Assembly: GCA_902489775.1 (NCBI GenBank)
Contig: CABUBH010000031.1
Coordinates: 1 to 23,822 of the forward strand
DNA length: 23,822 nucleotides
Direction of reading: 5' to 3'
DNA from: an uncultured Collinsella sp.
GTDB lineage: Bacteria; Actinomycetota; Coriobacteriia; Coriobacteriales; Coriobacteriaceae
Both the position numbers and the translations under genes were made by a program. The first letter of the stretch is position 1; each line of letters begins with the position of its first letter. The notes under the pieces are model-generated. The model was not told where the DNA came from and searched no databases. It was given only the letters and a program-made list of their open reading frames with translations. Shown one piece after another: positions 1 to 10,400 of the stretch.

Positions 1-37
1 GTTTATCAGTTTTACCAACCATATTGGAAGGTGTTTC

Positions 38-1954
38 ATGGTCGCATTCGATCGCAATCCGCAAGACTTTAAGTATCTGCGTCTGCTGTCGAGACAATTT
101 CCCACCGAGCAATCCGCGTTTACCGAGATCATCAATCTCTCGGCCATTCTCAACCTGCCCAAAGGCACCGAGCATTTTATGAGCGACGTGCACGGCGAGT
201 ACGAAGCCTTTATGCACATCCTCAACAACTGCTCGGGCGTCGTGCGCGAACATGTCGACGAGATCTTTGGCGACACGCTCACCTTTGACGAAAAGGGCGA
301 GCTGTGCACGCTTATCTACTACCCGCGCGAGAAGATCGAGCTGGTCCGCAGCCGGCGCGAGGACTCGCCCACCTGGTACAAGACCATGCTCGACCAGCTC
401 ATTGTGGTCGCCCACTCGCTTTCGAGCCGCTATACCCGCTCCAAGGTGCGTAAGGCCATCCCGCGCGATTACGCCTACATCATCGACGAGTTGCTGCACA
501 CGCATCCAGATGAGAACAACTATCGTGTGCGCTATCACGAGCGCATCGTTGAGTCCATCCTAGAGACCGCCAGCGCCGACGACTTTATCGAGTCGCTCGC
601 CTCGCTCATCAAGCGCCTCGCCGTCGACCACCTGCACTTGGTGGGCGACATCTTCGACCGCGGCGGCGGTGCGGCCAAGATTATGGACCGTCTGCTCACT
701 TATCATTCGCTCGACATTCAGTGGGGCAACCACGACCTGCTGTGGATGGGCGCCGCTGCCGGCGAGCCTGCCTGCATCGCCACGGTGCTGCGCAACAACC
801 TGCGCTACGACAATTACGAGATCCTCGAGAACGACTACGGCATCTCGCTGCGCGAGCTCGTCGCCTTTGCCGATGCCACCTATTCCGCCGGCGAGTCCAT
901 CAGCCCGCTGATCAAGGCCATCAACGTGCTGCTCTTTAAACTCGAGGGCCAGATTATCCAGCGTCACCCCGAGTTCGACATGGCCGACCGTCTGCTGCTC
1001 GACAAAATCGACCACGACACCGGCACGGTCACGCTCGCCGACGGCAGCGTGTGGCCGCTCACGACCAACGACTTCCCCACCGTCGACCCGACGGACCCCT
1101 ACACGCTCACGCCCCAGGAGCAACATATCATCGACAAGCTCGTGTCCGAGTTTGTCACCGCCGACCACCTGCATCGCCATATCGATTTCCTCTACACCCA
1201 CGGCTCGATGTACAAGGTCACCAACGGCAATCTGCTGTTCCATGGCTGCGTGCCGCTCAACGAGGATGGTACCTTTAGCAGCATGAACTGCCTGGGCACC
1301 TGGCACGCAGGCCGCGATTATCTCGATTTTTGCGACCATATCGCCCGCCGCGCCTGGCGCGTGGGCGACCGCGACGCCCTCGACTGGATGTGGTACCTGT
1401 GGATCGGCTTTAACTCACCCGCCAGCGGACGCCTGGTGCGTACCTTTGAGCGCGCCTATATCGCCGATAAGAGCACCTGGGTCGAGCCGATGGACCCGTA
1501 CTTTACGCTAACCAAGTCGCCCTCGGTCTGCGACGACATCATGCGCGAGTTCGGCGTTGCCCCCATGGCATGTTCGCCGACCGGTCACATCATCAATGGC
1601 CATACGCCCGTCAAGACCACCAAGGGCGAGCAGCCCATCCGCGCCGAGGGCAAGCTGCTGGTCATCGATGGCGGTTTCTGTCGTGCCTACCATCCCAAGA
1701 CGGGCATCGCCGGCTACACGCTTATCTCCAGTTCTCGCGGATGTCGCCTTAAGTCGCACCAAGCCTTTACCACGGTTGCCGAGGCACTTACCCGCAATGT
1801 CGACATCGAGAGCGAGACCAATCGTTTTGACCAGGCCGACCGTCGCCGCATGGTGAGCGACACCGATACCGGCGCCAAGATTCGCAGCCAAATCCAGGAC
1901 CTGCGCCAACTGCTCGATGCATATAGAAACGGTGCTATCGAGGAGCGCGCCTAG
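38..1954 (+). CDS. fbp: Fructose-1,6-bisphosphatase class III
   Basis: This 638-residue protein is predicted to hydrolyse fructose-1,6-bisphosphate to fructose-6-phosphate in the cytoplasm, the committed step of gluconeogenesis. It has the metallophosphatase signature of class III enzymes: SDVHGE at residues 49-54, GDIFDRG at 203-209, GNHDLLWMG at 230-238 and a later NGHTPVK motif, which together should build a two-metal site. The length is in the usual range for this Firmicutes/Actinobacteria-type class (about 640-670 residues). The ATG at 38 follows a GGAAGG Shine-Dalgarno-like sequence at about 27-32. The next gene starts within 80 bases with no terminator between, so co-transcription with the first GtrA-like gene is possible. 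I see nothing broken or unusual; identity is confident. Confidence 0.96.
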   Translation: MVAFDRNPQDFKYLRLLSRQFPTEQSAFTEIINLSAILNLPKGTEHFMSDVHGEYEAFMHILNNCSGVVREHVDEIFGDTLTFDEKGELCTLIYYPREKIELVRSRREDSPTWYKTMLDQLIVVAHSLSSRYTRSKVRKAIPRDYAYIIDELLHTHPDENNYRVRYHERIVESILETASADDFIESLASLIKRLAVDHLHLVGDIFDRGGGAAKIMDRLLTYHSLDIQWGNHDLLWMGAAAGEPACIATVLRNNLRYDNYEILENDYGISLRELVAFADATYSAGESISPLIKAINVLLFKLEGQIIQRHPEFDMADRLLLDKIDHDTGTVTLADGSVWPLTTNDFPTVDPTDPYTLTPQEQHIIDKLVSEFVTADHLHRHIDFLYTHGSMYKVTNGNLLFHGCVPLNEDGTFSSMNCLGTWHAGRDYLDFCDHIARRAWRVGDRDALDWMWYLWIGFNSPASGRLVRTFERAYIADKSTWVEPMDPYFTLTKSPSVCDDIMREFGVAPMACSPTGHIINGHTPVKTTKGEQPIRAEGKLLVIDGGFCRAYHPKTGIAGYTLISSSRGCRLKSHQAFTTVAEALTRNVDIESETNRFDQADRRRMVSDTDTGAKIRSQIQDLRQLLDAYRNGAIEERA

Positions 1955-2032
1955 CCCCGCCTGCGCGGATTGGCTAAACTTGCTGAGTTTGTCATCCCCA
2001 CGGCGCTGCGGCGCCACCCTAAGGCAGGTACC

Positions 2033-2428
2033 ATGCAAAAGCTCCTTGCGCAGATCATGAAGTTTGGCGTCGTCGGCGTCGTCGCCACGGTCATCGACTT
2101 TGGCATCATGAATCTGCTCCACTACGGTCTGGGCCTTAACATCCTGATCGCCAATACCAGCGGCTTTATCGTCTCGCTCATCTTTAACTACGTCGCGAGC
2201 ATGAAGTACGTGTTTGCGCACAAGGAGGGCATGAGCCGCCGCCGCGAGTTCATCATCTTTGTCGTGCTGTCTGTGATCGGCCTGGCGCTCAACGACGGTA
2301 TCGTGCTGGCGCTCAACGCCGGCCTGGGGATCGAGGCCAATATCGCCAAGATTTGCGCCACCGCGCTTGTTATGGTCTACAACTTTGTGACCCGAAAGAT
2401 CTTCCTAGAGGGCGAGGAGACCAAGTAG
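2033..2428 (+). CDS. GtrA-like family membrane protein (copy 1)
   Basis: A 131-residue polytopic protein with about four hydrophobic segments, the usual size and topology of the GtrA family, whose members are linked to moving lipid-linked sugars (for example undecaprenyl-phosphate glucose) across the membrane during cell-surface polysaccharide decoration. The N-terminal MQKLLAQIMKFGVVGVVATV and the internal SMKYVFAHKEGMSRRREF are typical. The frame is open from a TTG at 1970, but the ATG at 2033 follows AAGGCAGG and places the first helix where the family has it, so I use it. It lies 78 bases after fbp and is followed by a second paralogue, so the pair looks like a tandem duplication. Substrate and partner glycosyltransferase cannot be told from this window. 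Confidence 0.88.
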   Translation: MQKLLAQIMKFGVVGVVATVIDFGIMNLLHYGLGLNILIANTSGFIVSLIFNYVASMKYVFAHKEGMSRRREFIIFVVLSVIGLALNDGIVLALNAGLGIEANIAKICATALVMVYNFVTRKIFLEGEETK

Positions 2429-2648
2429 CTCAGCCTCCTCCTTGCGCTACGAGGTCCACGGATGACGCGCGTCGAGCGCTGCGCTGTTCGTGGGCCTTGC
2501 TCGTTTACGGGAAGATTTGCAACGTTTGCGGATTACCTCTTGAATATTTGGCGAGTTCGTATAGTTCTTGGCAAAGCCCTTACGTTTCCCATGCAAAAGC
2601 TCTAAAGTAACTCGTTGCTCGATTCATCAACGCATTGGATGTGATTAC

Positions 2649-3056
2649 GTGCGCAAGGCACTGGCACAACCTCATACCAAGCAGTTCCTCAAGTTCGCTG
2701 TCGTGGGTCTTATCTCCTTTGGCATCGACTGGGGCATGCTCATTGCGCTCGTCGAGCTGTTCCACCTCGACTTTTTGATGAGCACCACGATCTCGTTTAT
2801 CACGTCCGTCGTGGTTAACTACTGGCTCAGCATGAAGTACGTGTTCGACCATCGCGAGGGCATGAGCCGCAAGCGCGAGTTCACGATCTTCACCATCCTG
2901 TCGGTGATTGGTTTGGGCCTCAACGACCTGTACATGTTTGTGGGCGTCACGTTTTTGAGCATCGGCTACCAGGCCATGAAGGCCATCGCCACGTTCCTGG
3001 TCACCTGGTACAACTACTTTAGCCGCCGCTTCTTCCTCGAGGGCGCGCAGTCGTAG
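2649..3056 (+). CDS. GtrA-like family membrane protein (copy 2)
   Basis: A 135-residue protein with four predicted membrane segments and clear similarity to the preceding gene. Both share S-M-K-Y-V-F-x-H-x-E-G-M-S-R followed by R-E-F and an LSVIGLxLND segment. The likely role is the same as for copy 1, flipping or stabilising a lipid-linked sugar. The start is uncertain: a GTG at 2649 gives the family-typical N-terminus, while the open frame runs back to a TTG at 2568; the Shine-Dalgarno upstream of the GTG is weak (GGA at 2638-2640). About 220 bases separate it from copy 1, more than usual for an operon, so it may have its own promoter, although I find no convincing one. A strong terminator follows at 3084-3115. 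Confidence 0.85.
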   Translation: MRKALAQPHTKQFLKFAVVGLISFGIDWGMLIALVELFHLDFLMSTTISFITSVVVNYWLSMKYVFDHREGMSRKREFTIFTILSVIGLGLNDLYMFVGVTFLSIGYQAMKAIATFLVTWYNYFSRRFFLEGAQS

Positions 3057-3083
3057 ACGGCCCAACATAACCTCGCTTCGCAG

Positions 3084-3115
3084 CCGGTTGGAATTCACGT
3101 TCCAACCGGTTTTTT
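3084..3115 (+). terminator. Rho-independent terminator after the second GtrA-like gene
   Basis: A perfect 10-bp stem, CCGGTTGGAA at 3084-3093 pairing with TTCCAACCGG at 3100-3109, encloses a 6-base loop and runs directly into six T residues (3110-3115). It lies 27 bases past the stop codon of copy 2 and should end the fbp/GtrA transcription unit. Confidence 0.92.
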
Positions 3116-3157
3116 GTTTGCCGAGGATGTACCTGAGGCGGGCTACGATACCGAAAT

Positions 3158-3465
3158 GGGACGCGCTTTCCCCATGGGCGCTGCTGCGGAAAGTGGGGGG
3201 GCCGGATTGAGGCCTCAAAACGGGACACAGCTTCCGCAACGTCGCTCTAGCGGAAAGTGTGTCCCAGATTCTAGCCTCAGAGTGGGATGCAGTTTCCGCA
3301 ACGCGGCTCAACCGGAAAGTACATCCCAGAATTCGCCGCCAGAACGGGACGCAGTTTCCAGATGGGCCCCATGCGGAAAGTCCATCCCGGAATGAGACCT
3401 CAGAGTGGGACGCGCCTTCCGGTTGAGCCTCGATTGGGAAACTCTGTCCCGTTCGCAGCAAAAAC
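3158..3465. repeat. Tandem array of five ~62-bp imperfect palindromic units
   Basis: Units begin at 3158, 3222, 3284, 3346 and 3407, so the period is 61-64 bases. Each opens with GGGA followed by a C/T and a TTCC core and closes with GGAAA ... TCCC, so each can fold into a hairpin. In the clearest unit (2), 3222-3237 pairs with 3250-3265 over 16 bp with two mismatches and a 12-base loop. Unit 3 changes GGGAC to GGGAT and its partner GTCCC to ATCCC, a compensatory pair. Unit 1 has a degenerate right arm. The spacer between units often contains GCCTCAGAGT or GCCTCAAAAC. The array lies between convergent genes and has no credible coding frame. It resembles REP/BIME-type intergenic repeats rather than CRISPR. 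Confidence 0.85.
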
Positions 3466-3499
3466 GGGCGGCTCGGATGTTGGTCCGAACCGCCCGTTT
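3461..3499 (-). terminator. Terminator of the riboswitch operon (DUF4430 gene)
   Basis: AAACGGGCGG at 3462-3471 pairs with CCGCCCGTTT at 3490-3499, and an inner TCGGA/TCCGA stem extends the hairpin. Read on the minus strand the stem ends in a T run (complement of AAAAA at about 3460-3464). It starts 21 bases after the stop codon of the minus-strand DUF4430 gene. The A/T-rich ends make it potentially bidirectional. Confidence 0.85.
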
Positions 3500-3519
3500 G
3501 GCGCGTTATGTCGAGGCCT

Positions 3520-4416
3520 CTAGCCTGTTACGTAATACCAGACGACGTTGTCGCCATTGGAGAGAACGTAGTTGCTGCAGGCCGTCATGGGCGTTACGCC
3601 GTTGACGGAGTACATCCAGCCGCTCGTGCCGCCGTGCTCCTTCTCGGCCAAGCCGCCGATGGCGGCGACATACGTGCCGTACGACGAAGGGCGCGCATTG
3701 ATAGAAAGCCCCAACGCACACAGTGCGTCGTAGGGAGTGGCGCCCTTGTTAAAGGTGAACGTGCCACCAGACGAGACAGGATTGCCTACGGCGCTCGATG
3801 TGACCAAGACGGTCACGGTAACGTGGCCGGACTCCTGCGAGCCACCCTGGCTGCCTGCAGAGGCACTGCCGCCACCAGAGGCGGGCGCACCGTCAGTGCT
3901 TGAGCCGTCGCCCGTCGAGACGCCGCTAGAAGAATCAGATCCACCAGTGGAACCGTAACCCTGCCCGGCGGATTTGCCATCGGACTTCTTGCCGTTCTTA
4001 CCTTCGGACTTCTTCTCTTTCGAGCCCTTGTCCGAAGATTCGGAATCGTCCTTGGAGTCGGATTCGTCCGAATCCTTGGACCCAGAGCTCGCGTCATCCG
4101 AAGCTTTTGAGCTCTTGGCTCCCGTCTTTCCCGAAGCGGCAGTCGAGCCGGAAACCGTGGCACCCTTGGTGGCAACGCTCTCCCCCGTCACAGTCCGGAC
4201 GACCCAGTCGATGGACCATGCGCCGCTGGCAGAGGGGTGAACAAAGCCGAGTGAGACGACAATCAGCACGATGCAGGCGGCCGTTAGGACACCAACGAGC
4301 GCCTTTCGCCGAGGGGAGGACGCCGCCGAAGCGGCGTCCTTTTGCGTAGCGTCATCGAGCTGGATGAACGAAGCGTCCGATTGCTTGGCATCAGCGTCTT
4401 TGGACTTATCGGACAT
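3520..4416 (-). CDS. Membrane-anchored DUF4430 (transcobalamin-like C-terminal) protein
   Basis: A 298-residue protein with a short cytoplasmic N-terminus, one membrane helix at about residues 40-60 (ALVGVLTAACIVLIVVSLGF), a long Ser/Asp/Lys/Gly-rich stalk (about 80-195) and a C-terminal globular domain (about 199-298). That domain carries FNKGATPYDAL, GGTSGWMYSVNG and SNGDNVVWYYV, the pattern of DUF4430, the bacterial relative of the transcobalamin/intrinsic factor C-terminal domain. Cysteines near 233 and 280 could form a disulfide. Topology places the domain outside the cell on a flexible tether. The ATG at 4416 overlaps the end of the giant gene by 11 bases; a GTG at 4419 is an alternative. 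Overlap with the upstream gene implies translational coupling and control by the same cobalamin riboswitch. Ligand binding is inference. Confidence 0.87.
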   Translation of the reverse strand: MSDKSKDADAKQSDASFIQLDDATQKDAASAASSPRRKALVGVLTAACIVLIVVSLGFVHPSASGAWSIDWVVRTVTGESVATKGATVSGSTAASGKTGAKSSKASDDASSGSKDSDESDSKDDSESSDKGSKEKKSEGKNGKKSDGKSAGQGYGSTGGSDSSSGVSTGDGSSTDGAPASGGGSASAGSQGGSQESGHVTVTVLVTSSAVGNPVSSGGTFTFNKGATPYDALCALGLSINARPSSYGTYVAAIGGLAEKEHGGTSGWMYSVNGVTPMTACSNYVLSNGDNVVWYYVTG

Positions 4417-7400
4417 CACTGTCGCCCTTGCTGCGCTTGGTCAGCACAAAGACGGCGATAACGGCAAGGCCGATCACGCCAGCCGCGACGCCGACGATGG
4501 CGAGCGGGTTAAAGCCAGACTCCTGCTGGGAAGCCTCGGCGGACTTCTTAGCGGTGGTCGTAGCGGCCGAGCCCGTGCCGGACTTGGAGCCGGACTTGTC
4601 GGACTTCTTGTCGGACTTGTCGGAATCCTTCTTGGAATCCTTGCCGTCCTTGGTCTCGGTCTTGGTCGTGGTGGACACCGGCTTTTGGCCCGGGGCAACA
4701 GCGCCGCCAGCCTGCTGGCCGTTCGTGCCATTGCCGGAACCGGCATTACCCGAGCCGCCGTTGCCGCCGTTGGAGCCTGAACCACCGTTACCACCAGGGT
4801 TGGCGGCGTTCTTGGTCCACTTGGCATACAGCGTCATATCGGCCGTCACCGCGGTGTCAAATTTATACTCCTCCGTGCAAGCCTCATCGGTATACCAACC
4901 GGCGAAGGCGTAGCCCTCACGCGTCGGATCGGCAGGCTTGGTGACAGTCGAGCCCGAAGCGGGGGTCTGGCTATCAACCGACGAGCCGCCCTGGACATCA
5001 AACTTGACACGATGTGCCTGAGACTTCACGCAGAACAGGTGACCCGAGTCGTTCGTGTAGTAGAGATTGCCGAACTGATCGCACACAACCGAAGCCATAC
5101 AGTAGTTGGCGTATCCAGAACCGGGAACGAATACCTCAGTCGCCTCGGCATCGCCCAGCTTGTACATGTACACGCCGCCGCCCGTGGTGTAGGGCCAACC
5201 CTTTGCGCCATTCAGGGTGAAATATACGTACGTTTCTCCATCATGCGTTGAGACAAGTGGCGTGCTCTTGGACTCGAAGCCAAGCTCTTCGCCATCGGCC
5301 TTCACAATCTGCTTCACGCTCATATCAGAAAGATCAACGATTGAAAGCAGGCCCTTAGCCTTCCAATTATTCGCAGTCGCACCGCCAATAAAAGCATACT
5401 TGCCACTGAAAACAGGCGTCGAAGTCGAATAGGCGGCAAACTGAACCTTTGAATCCTCGGTAAGAGAGCCATCAGAGCCAATGGCCAGCTTGTGCAACGT
5501 GCCATCATCGCGCGTAACGGCATATATATAGCCATCGTGGACGGTAAGCGCCGAGCGAATATTGCCGCCAGACAGCTTAATCGAGCCAACAAGCTTTGAC
5601 AGATCGGCAGAATACACGCGGATATGGCCGAAATCTCCGCCAACTACATAGTAGCCATTGACCATCACTCCGCCGGACCAGTAGAAACCACCATCGTCAA
5701 CAGAGGCGCTGCCGGCAACGGCGCCCGTATGAATATTGATGCGCTTAACGGTGCCGTTTTGCACGTCAACGTCATTGCCAGACCACTTATCAAGGGTATT
5801 GATATAGACATAGTCACCGTCAACGGTCAGCGAAGACAGATTCTGCTTAGTGAACGCGTCGGAATACCACAGCGTCTCGAACGTCTTTGCCGAAACAGCT
5901 TGCAGATAGCCACCCGAAAGCGGGATCAAAATGATGCCCTGCGCAATAACAGGACGGCAGGTGCTATCCATGGAAGAGCCAAGCTCAAGAGTGCGTACAA
6001 CGGAGCCCGTAGCGGAATCAATCTCATTCAGGACAGCATTCCACGTCTTTCCGCCCCATACCGAGGCACCCGTGACAAGGTACACCTTTCCATTTGCAAC
6101 AATAGGATCGGATGCAGAAACATATGCGCCCGCCTTTTGCTGCTCTTCGGTCAGAAGGTTAAGTGCCCATGAGGGCGTATCGGTCTTCGTCGTAGGCGTA
6201 AGGGCGTCTGTTGCGGACCCCGAGCCACTGTTCGCAAAACCATTCCATGCCGTATCGACATACGGATGCTCCGCCCCAGGATTGGTAGCGGGAGCCGCCG
6301 AGGGCTTCTGTGTACCGTCGCCCTTAACGTAACGGAACTCGACGCAATCGTTGTTCTTGAGGTAATAAACCGGAGCGCCAGCATTATTCGAATATTCATT
6401 GTTCACATAGAACGACCAGTAGCTGTACGGCTCGGTGCTCGTCATGCTCAGCACGCGACCATCAGGCATCGTCGCGCTCGTAAGGCCCCAAGCGTTTGCC
6501 TTGAGGTCAGTGCAGCCGGCAGTCGTCATAAGCTGCTCGAGCACCGACTCGGCCGTCGTATCTTCATCAGCAGGAAGCGTAACCTCAGTCAGCGGCACCA
6601 CCGATTGCTCGGTGTAATTGCCGTCGGCATCGCTCGCGGAAACGCCCGTGACCTTGGCCGTTACCGTGATAGTCTTGCCCTCGTTCGGGTTATCAAGACC
6701 CGTCGTTCCCTTGACGGACACCGTCGCAGAGACGTCCTGGCCCGCAAGCGCGGCATAGTCCTCGTTATTGGGATAGCGCTTGGCGTAACGAGCGAATCGC
6801 TCGCTCTTCAGACGGCCGCTAATCGTAACCTTCGTGTTGTACTCAGGCCGCGTAAATACAAGATTCTCGTGCGAGATTACTCTGGGCTTGCTCGACTTGA
6901 GCAAACGATAGGTATTCTCCGTACCGCCGGGAAGCTCGCTGAACACGAAGCCGTAATGGCCAGCGGCCTCTTCGGTGGTGTAGCACCAGTTAACAGCAGA
7001 CCCCGGACCGGACCCTTGACCATACACCTTCAGCGGTGCATGAAGGTTTCCCGTCACATCGGAGATATTCTGCCCGTCAAGAATACCCAGGTAGAACGAA
7101 GACTTCGCAAGACCGAGGTAGAACAGCTCAGCATCAAGCTCGTCCTGGTCCTGCGGGGCAATCGCAAAGTCGAGGGTCTTGCTTGCCGTGACCTCGGCGT
7201 TGGACTTATCGGTCACCGTGAGGGTGATCTTGGTCTTCGCCGCCTCGGCGCCAGGCAGCGGCTGATAGACCGTGCCCTTGTAACCGTTGAACGTGATGTC
7301 ATCGGTGCTGGCCGAGTACACGACCTCGTAATACTTGCCGTCGATATTGAGCGTGCTCGTGCGCGGCATCTGCAGGTCGGCGGTCAAGCCGTCCTTGTTG

Positions 7401-10400
7401 GCGGGCGTTTCGGTGCCGGAGTACTTGATGTTGTCGTAGGTAAAGGCCGCATCGACCTTCTCCTGGAGCGCCTTCTTGTCGGCGGCGACCTTCTCGGGAT
7501 CACCCTTGACGGTCACGACAAAGTCATGCGAGCCGGCAAGCATAATGTCGCCGCTCGTAACCGTAACCTTTGCGGTCAGCGTCACGTCTCGATCGCTCGA
7601 TGCGCGCGAAACCTTACCCGTCTTATCTTCCCAGCTATAACCAGAAACAAACAGGCGCTCGGTGTCGGAGCTTGTCCATTCAACAGAGAATTTCTTTGCG
7701 GAACCCGCCTTGTACGGAAGCGTGACATTTTGGGTCACGCCATCGGCGGACTCGCCCGCCGCGTAGCCAATCTGCAGGGATTCGGCAGCACTGTCAAGAA
7801 GGTCTTGCAGTTTAGCCTCGTCCCAAGCAACCTGCACGGACTTGTTGGGCAGGTAATACTCGGTCTTGCCATCGCGCGACAGTTCAAACGCCACATCGGC
7901 GTTACGCAGACCGTCGATGTTGTAACCGGTGTAGTCGTTGGGGTCAATGAAGAAGAACGTCACATCGCCGTTGGTCTTATCCTGGGCGTCGGAGATACCG
8001 ACCGTAGCCTTGGCGTCCTCGGCCTTAAAGACAACGCCGCCCTCAGAGACCTTGACGTCAATATCGGTGAAGCCCAGATCGGCAAGCTGCGCCTTCAGGA
8101 CATCGTTGACGTTGCCGCCCTTGGCGCTGTAATCAACAGCGATCTGCTTATTGGCATCGTTGAGCTTTTGGACTGCAGCCTCGAGCGAGCCCGCAGCGAT
8201 AACCTTGTTGGCGGAGACGAGCTCGACCGTCGAGCTGCCGCTCGTGGCGACAGCCTTCAGATACTTGCCCGCGGCAGAAGCCGAAACCGTCGCCTCGGCG
8301 CCCGACATATCGGGCAGCAGCGTCCAGTCGGCCGCCGGAGCCTTCGCATCGTCCGCCGCATACCAGGCAACAGCCGCCTGAGCGGTCACGTCAATGCCGT
8401 TGGTGGCCGAACCGTCGGCGCGCTTAGCCTGCGCCGTCGCCTTGACGCTATCGCCCGAGACGAGATGGGTCGAATCGCTATTAATCTGCGGGTTGGCAAT
8501 CACGCGCAGCAGGTTATACTCCCCCGCCGCGGTAACGCTGTCCGACGATACCCACTCAACCGTGTTGTCGAGAGCGTTCGCCGTAACTTTGATGCGCTTG
8601 CCAACAAGCGCGTCCGAAATGGTCAGGCTGCCATCGGTCGTATCGATGCCGTCGGTAAGCTCGGTCCAGTCGGCATCGCCCTCGCCCTTGGCATACCACG
8701 CCATAGTGAGCTCGGCATCGTCGGGCACGTCCTTGGTCGAGCCCGACCAGCTGCCCGGAACCTGCACGCTCGGCGTGATCTTTGAACCCACGCTCAGCGT
8801 AACGTTCTTATCGGCAAGCTCAATACCCGCCAGCTTGTACTGGCCTTTAAGCGTCACGGGGCCGAGCGGGGCGACGGACTGCGTGCCGCCGTAGGAGCTC
8901 TTCTTCTGCGTACTGGAAACGGTGTTTTCGCTCGTCACCTTCACGCGCAGATACTTGCCGGCATAGGCGGCGTCAACGGTATAGGTGGCCTCGGTGGCAC
9001 CGGGGATATCGGTGTAAGCGGAGTCGTAGCTCGAGCTGGTGTTTGCATACTGCCACTGATAGGTCACATTGTCGGTGCGGTCGATATAGTGATAGTTGGA
9101 GCCGTCCTTTTTGCGCACCTTGGTCTTGAGCGTATCGCCTACGTGCACGCCGTTGGTGGCGGGAGAGCCCTCGAACTGCACGTCGTAAAGCTCAACTTGG
9201 CCAGCGACGGAGACAGGACCCGCCGCATAGTACGGCTTCTGCTCACCGTAGCCGCCGTTGGCCTTGGCCACGACGTAGCAGCCCTTAAGGGCGGCGGTCA
9301 CCGTCAGGGTGTTACCGGTCTCACCCTCGATAGGCGTGTTGCACGAGCTCGCGTAGTTCGAGGTGCCCTTATACCATTGCCACGTGACATGCGAATCGGC
9401 GGTGACGTCGGCGGAATCCGCCTTGGCGGTCGCCGTAATCGTGGAACCAACCTCGACTTTGCCCGAAGTCGGGCTCATAGTCACGCTCGTAACATTAATT
9501 GAACCGGTAGCCGCAACGAGAGCGCCCGTGTTGTTGGCCATGCTCGAAGAGCCGATCTTCGAGGACACCTTGCACTTGAGGTACTTGCCGCCCAAAGCGT
9601 CGGTAAGCTCGAGAGTCTCACCCGTGGCGCCCGCGATATCGGTATACGCGCCGTTCTTGGTGTCAGAGCTCTGCCACTGATAGTTAAGCTTGCTCGCGTC
9701 GATAAACGTCGAGGCGCCCTTCTCCTTGGCGCGAGCCTGGGCGGTATCGCCAACCGCGAACACGGAGTTGTTGGTCTTGGGATTGATGAGCGAAACCGCG
9801 TAGATGTCCACCGCACCGGCCTGTTTGACCTTGCTGGAAGTGGTCTTGTTCACCGTGTTGACGCCAGCGTTGGCCTCGACCCTGATGTACTTGCCCTCAA
9901 GGTCGTCGCCCACCACGAGCGTAGCGCCCGTCTGCCCCTCGATCTTGGTAAATCCCGAGTACTGCGAGGTGGATGCGGACCACGTGTAGGTGACCTTGGC
10001 ATCGGCGGGGGCTTGCTGATAATAGCTTATGTACGGAGTCGCCGTCAGGGTATCGCCTATGCTCGGCGTGTCGCTATTCAGCTTGACGCTGTTAAGCTCC
10101 ATCTGACCGGCGCCCAGCACGGGACCGGGGATGTTGTTGGCATTGATACCCGAGCCGTACGAAACCGAGGGGCCGAAGTAATCCTTGCCATCAACCGTTA
10201 CCTTGCAGATGAAGTATTTGCCTTCCATCGCGGCGGTGACGGTGAGCGACTGCTCGTGGCCTACGACCTCGGTGTAGTCGGCGACATTGCTGCTGGCCCT
10301 GGTCGTGCCGGCGAGCCAGGTGTAAGTCCAAGTGCCGGGATTGGCAACGGACTCAGTCGAAGTGCCGTACCAGTCGTCCTCGACCTCATCGTACATATTG

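Noticed and set aside
2540..2608. Promoter for the second GtrA-like gene
   Set aside because: TTGAAT/TATAGT has only a 14-base spacer and other pairs match consensus poorly, so no call is supported.
3158..3465. CRISPR array
   Set aside because: Units are palindromic along their whole length, vary in sequence, have no unique spacers of constant size, and no cas genes are nearby.
4406..4500. LPxTG sortase signal at the end of the giant protein
   Set aside because: The sequence before the C-terminal helix (QESGFNPLAIVG) has no LPxTG or LAxTG motif; a plain membrane anchor fits better.
6266..8785. Long plus-strand open frame (839 codons) opposite the giant gene
   Set aside because: It has an Arg/Leu/Val-rich shadow composition, no ribosome binding site and no domain pattern; it mirrors codon bias of the real minus-strand gene. 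The same applies to frames opposite fbp, folD, the C69 gene and the PI-PLC gene.
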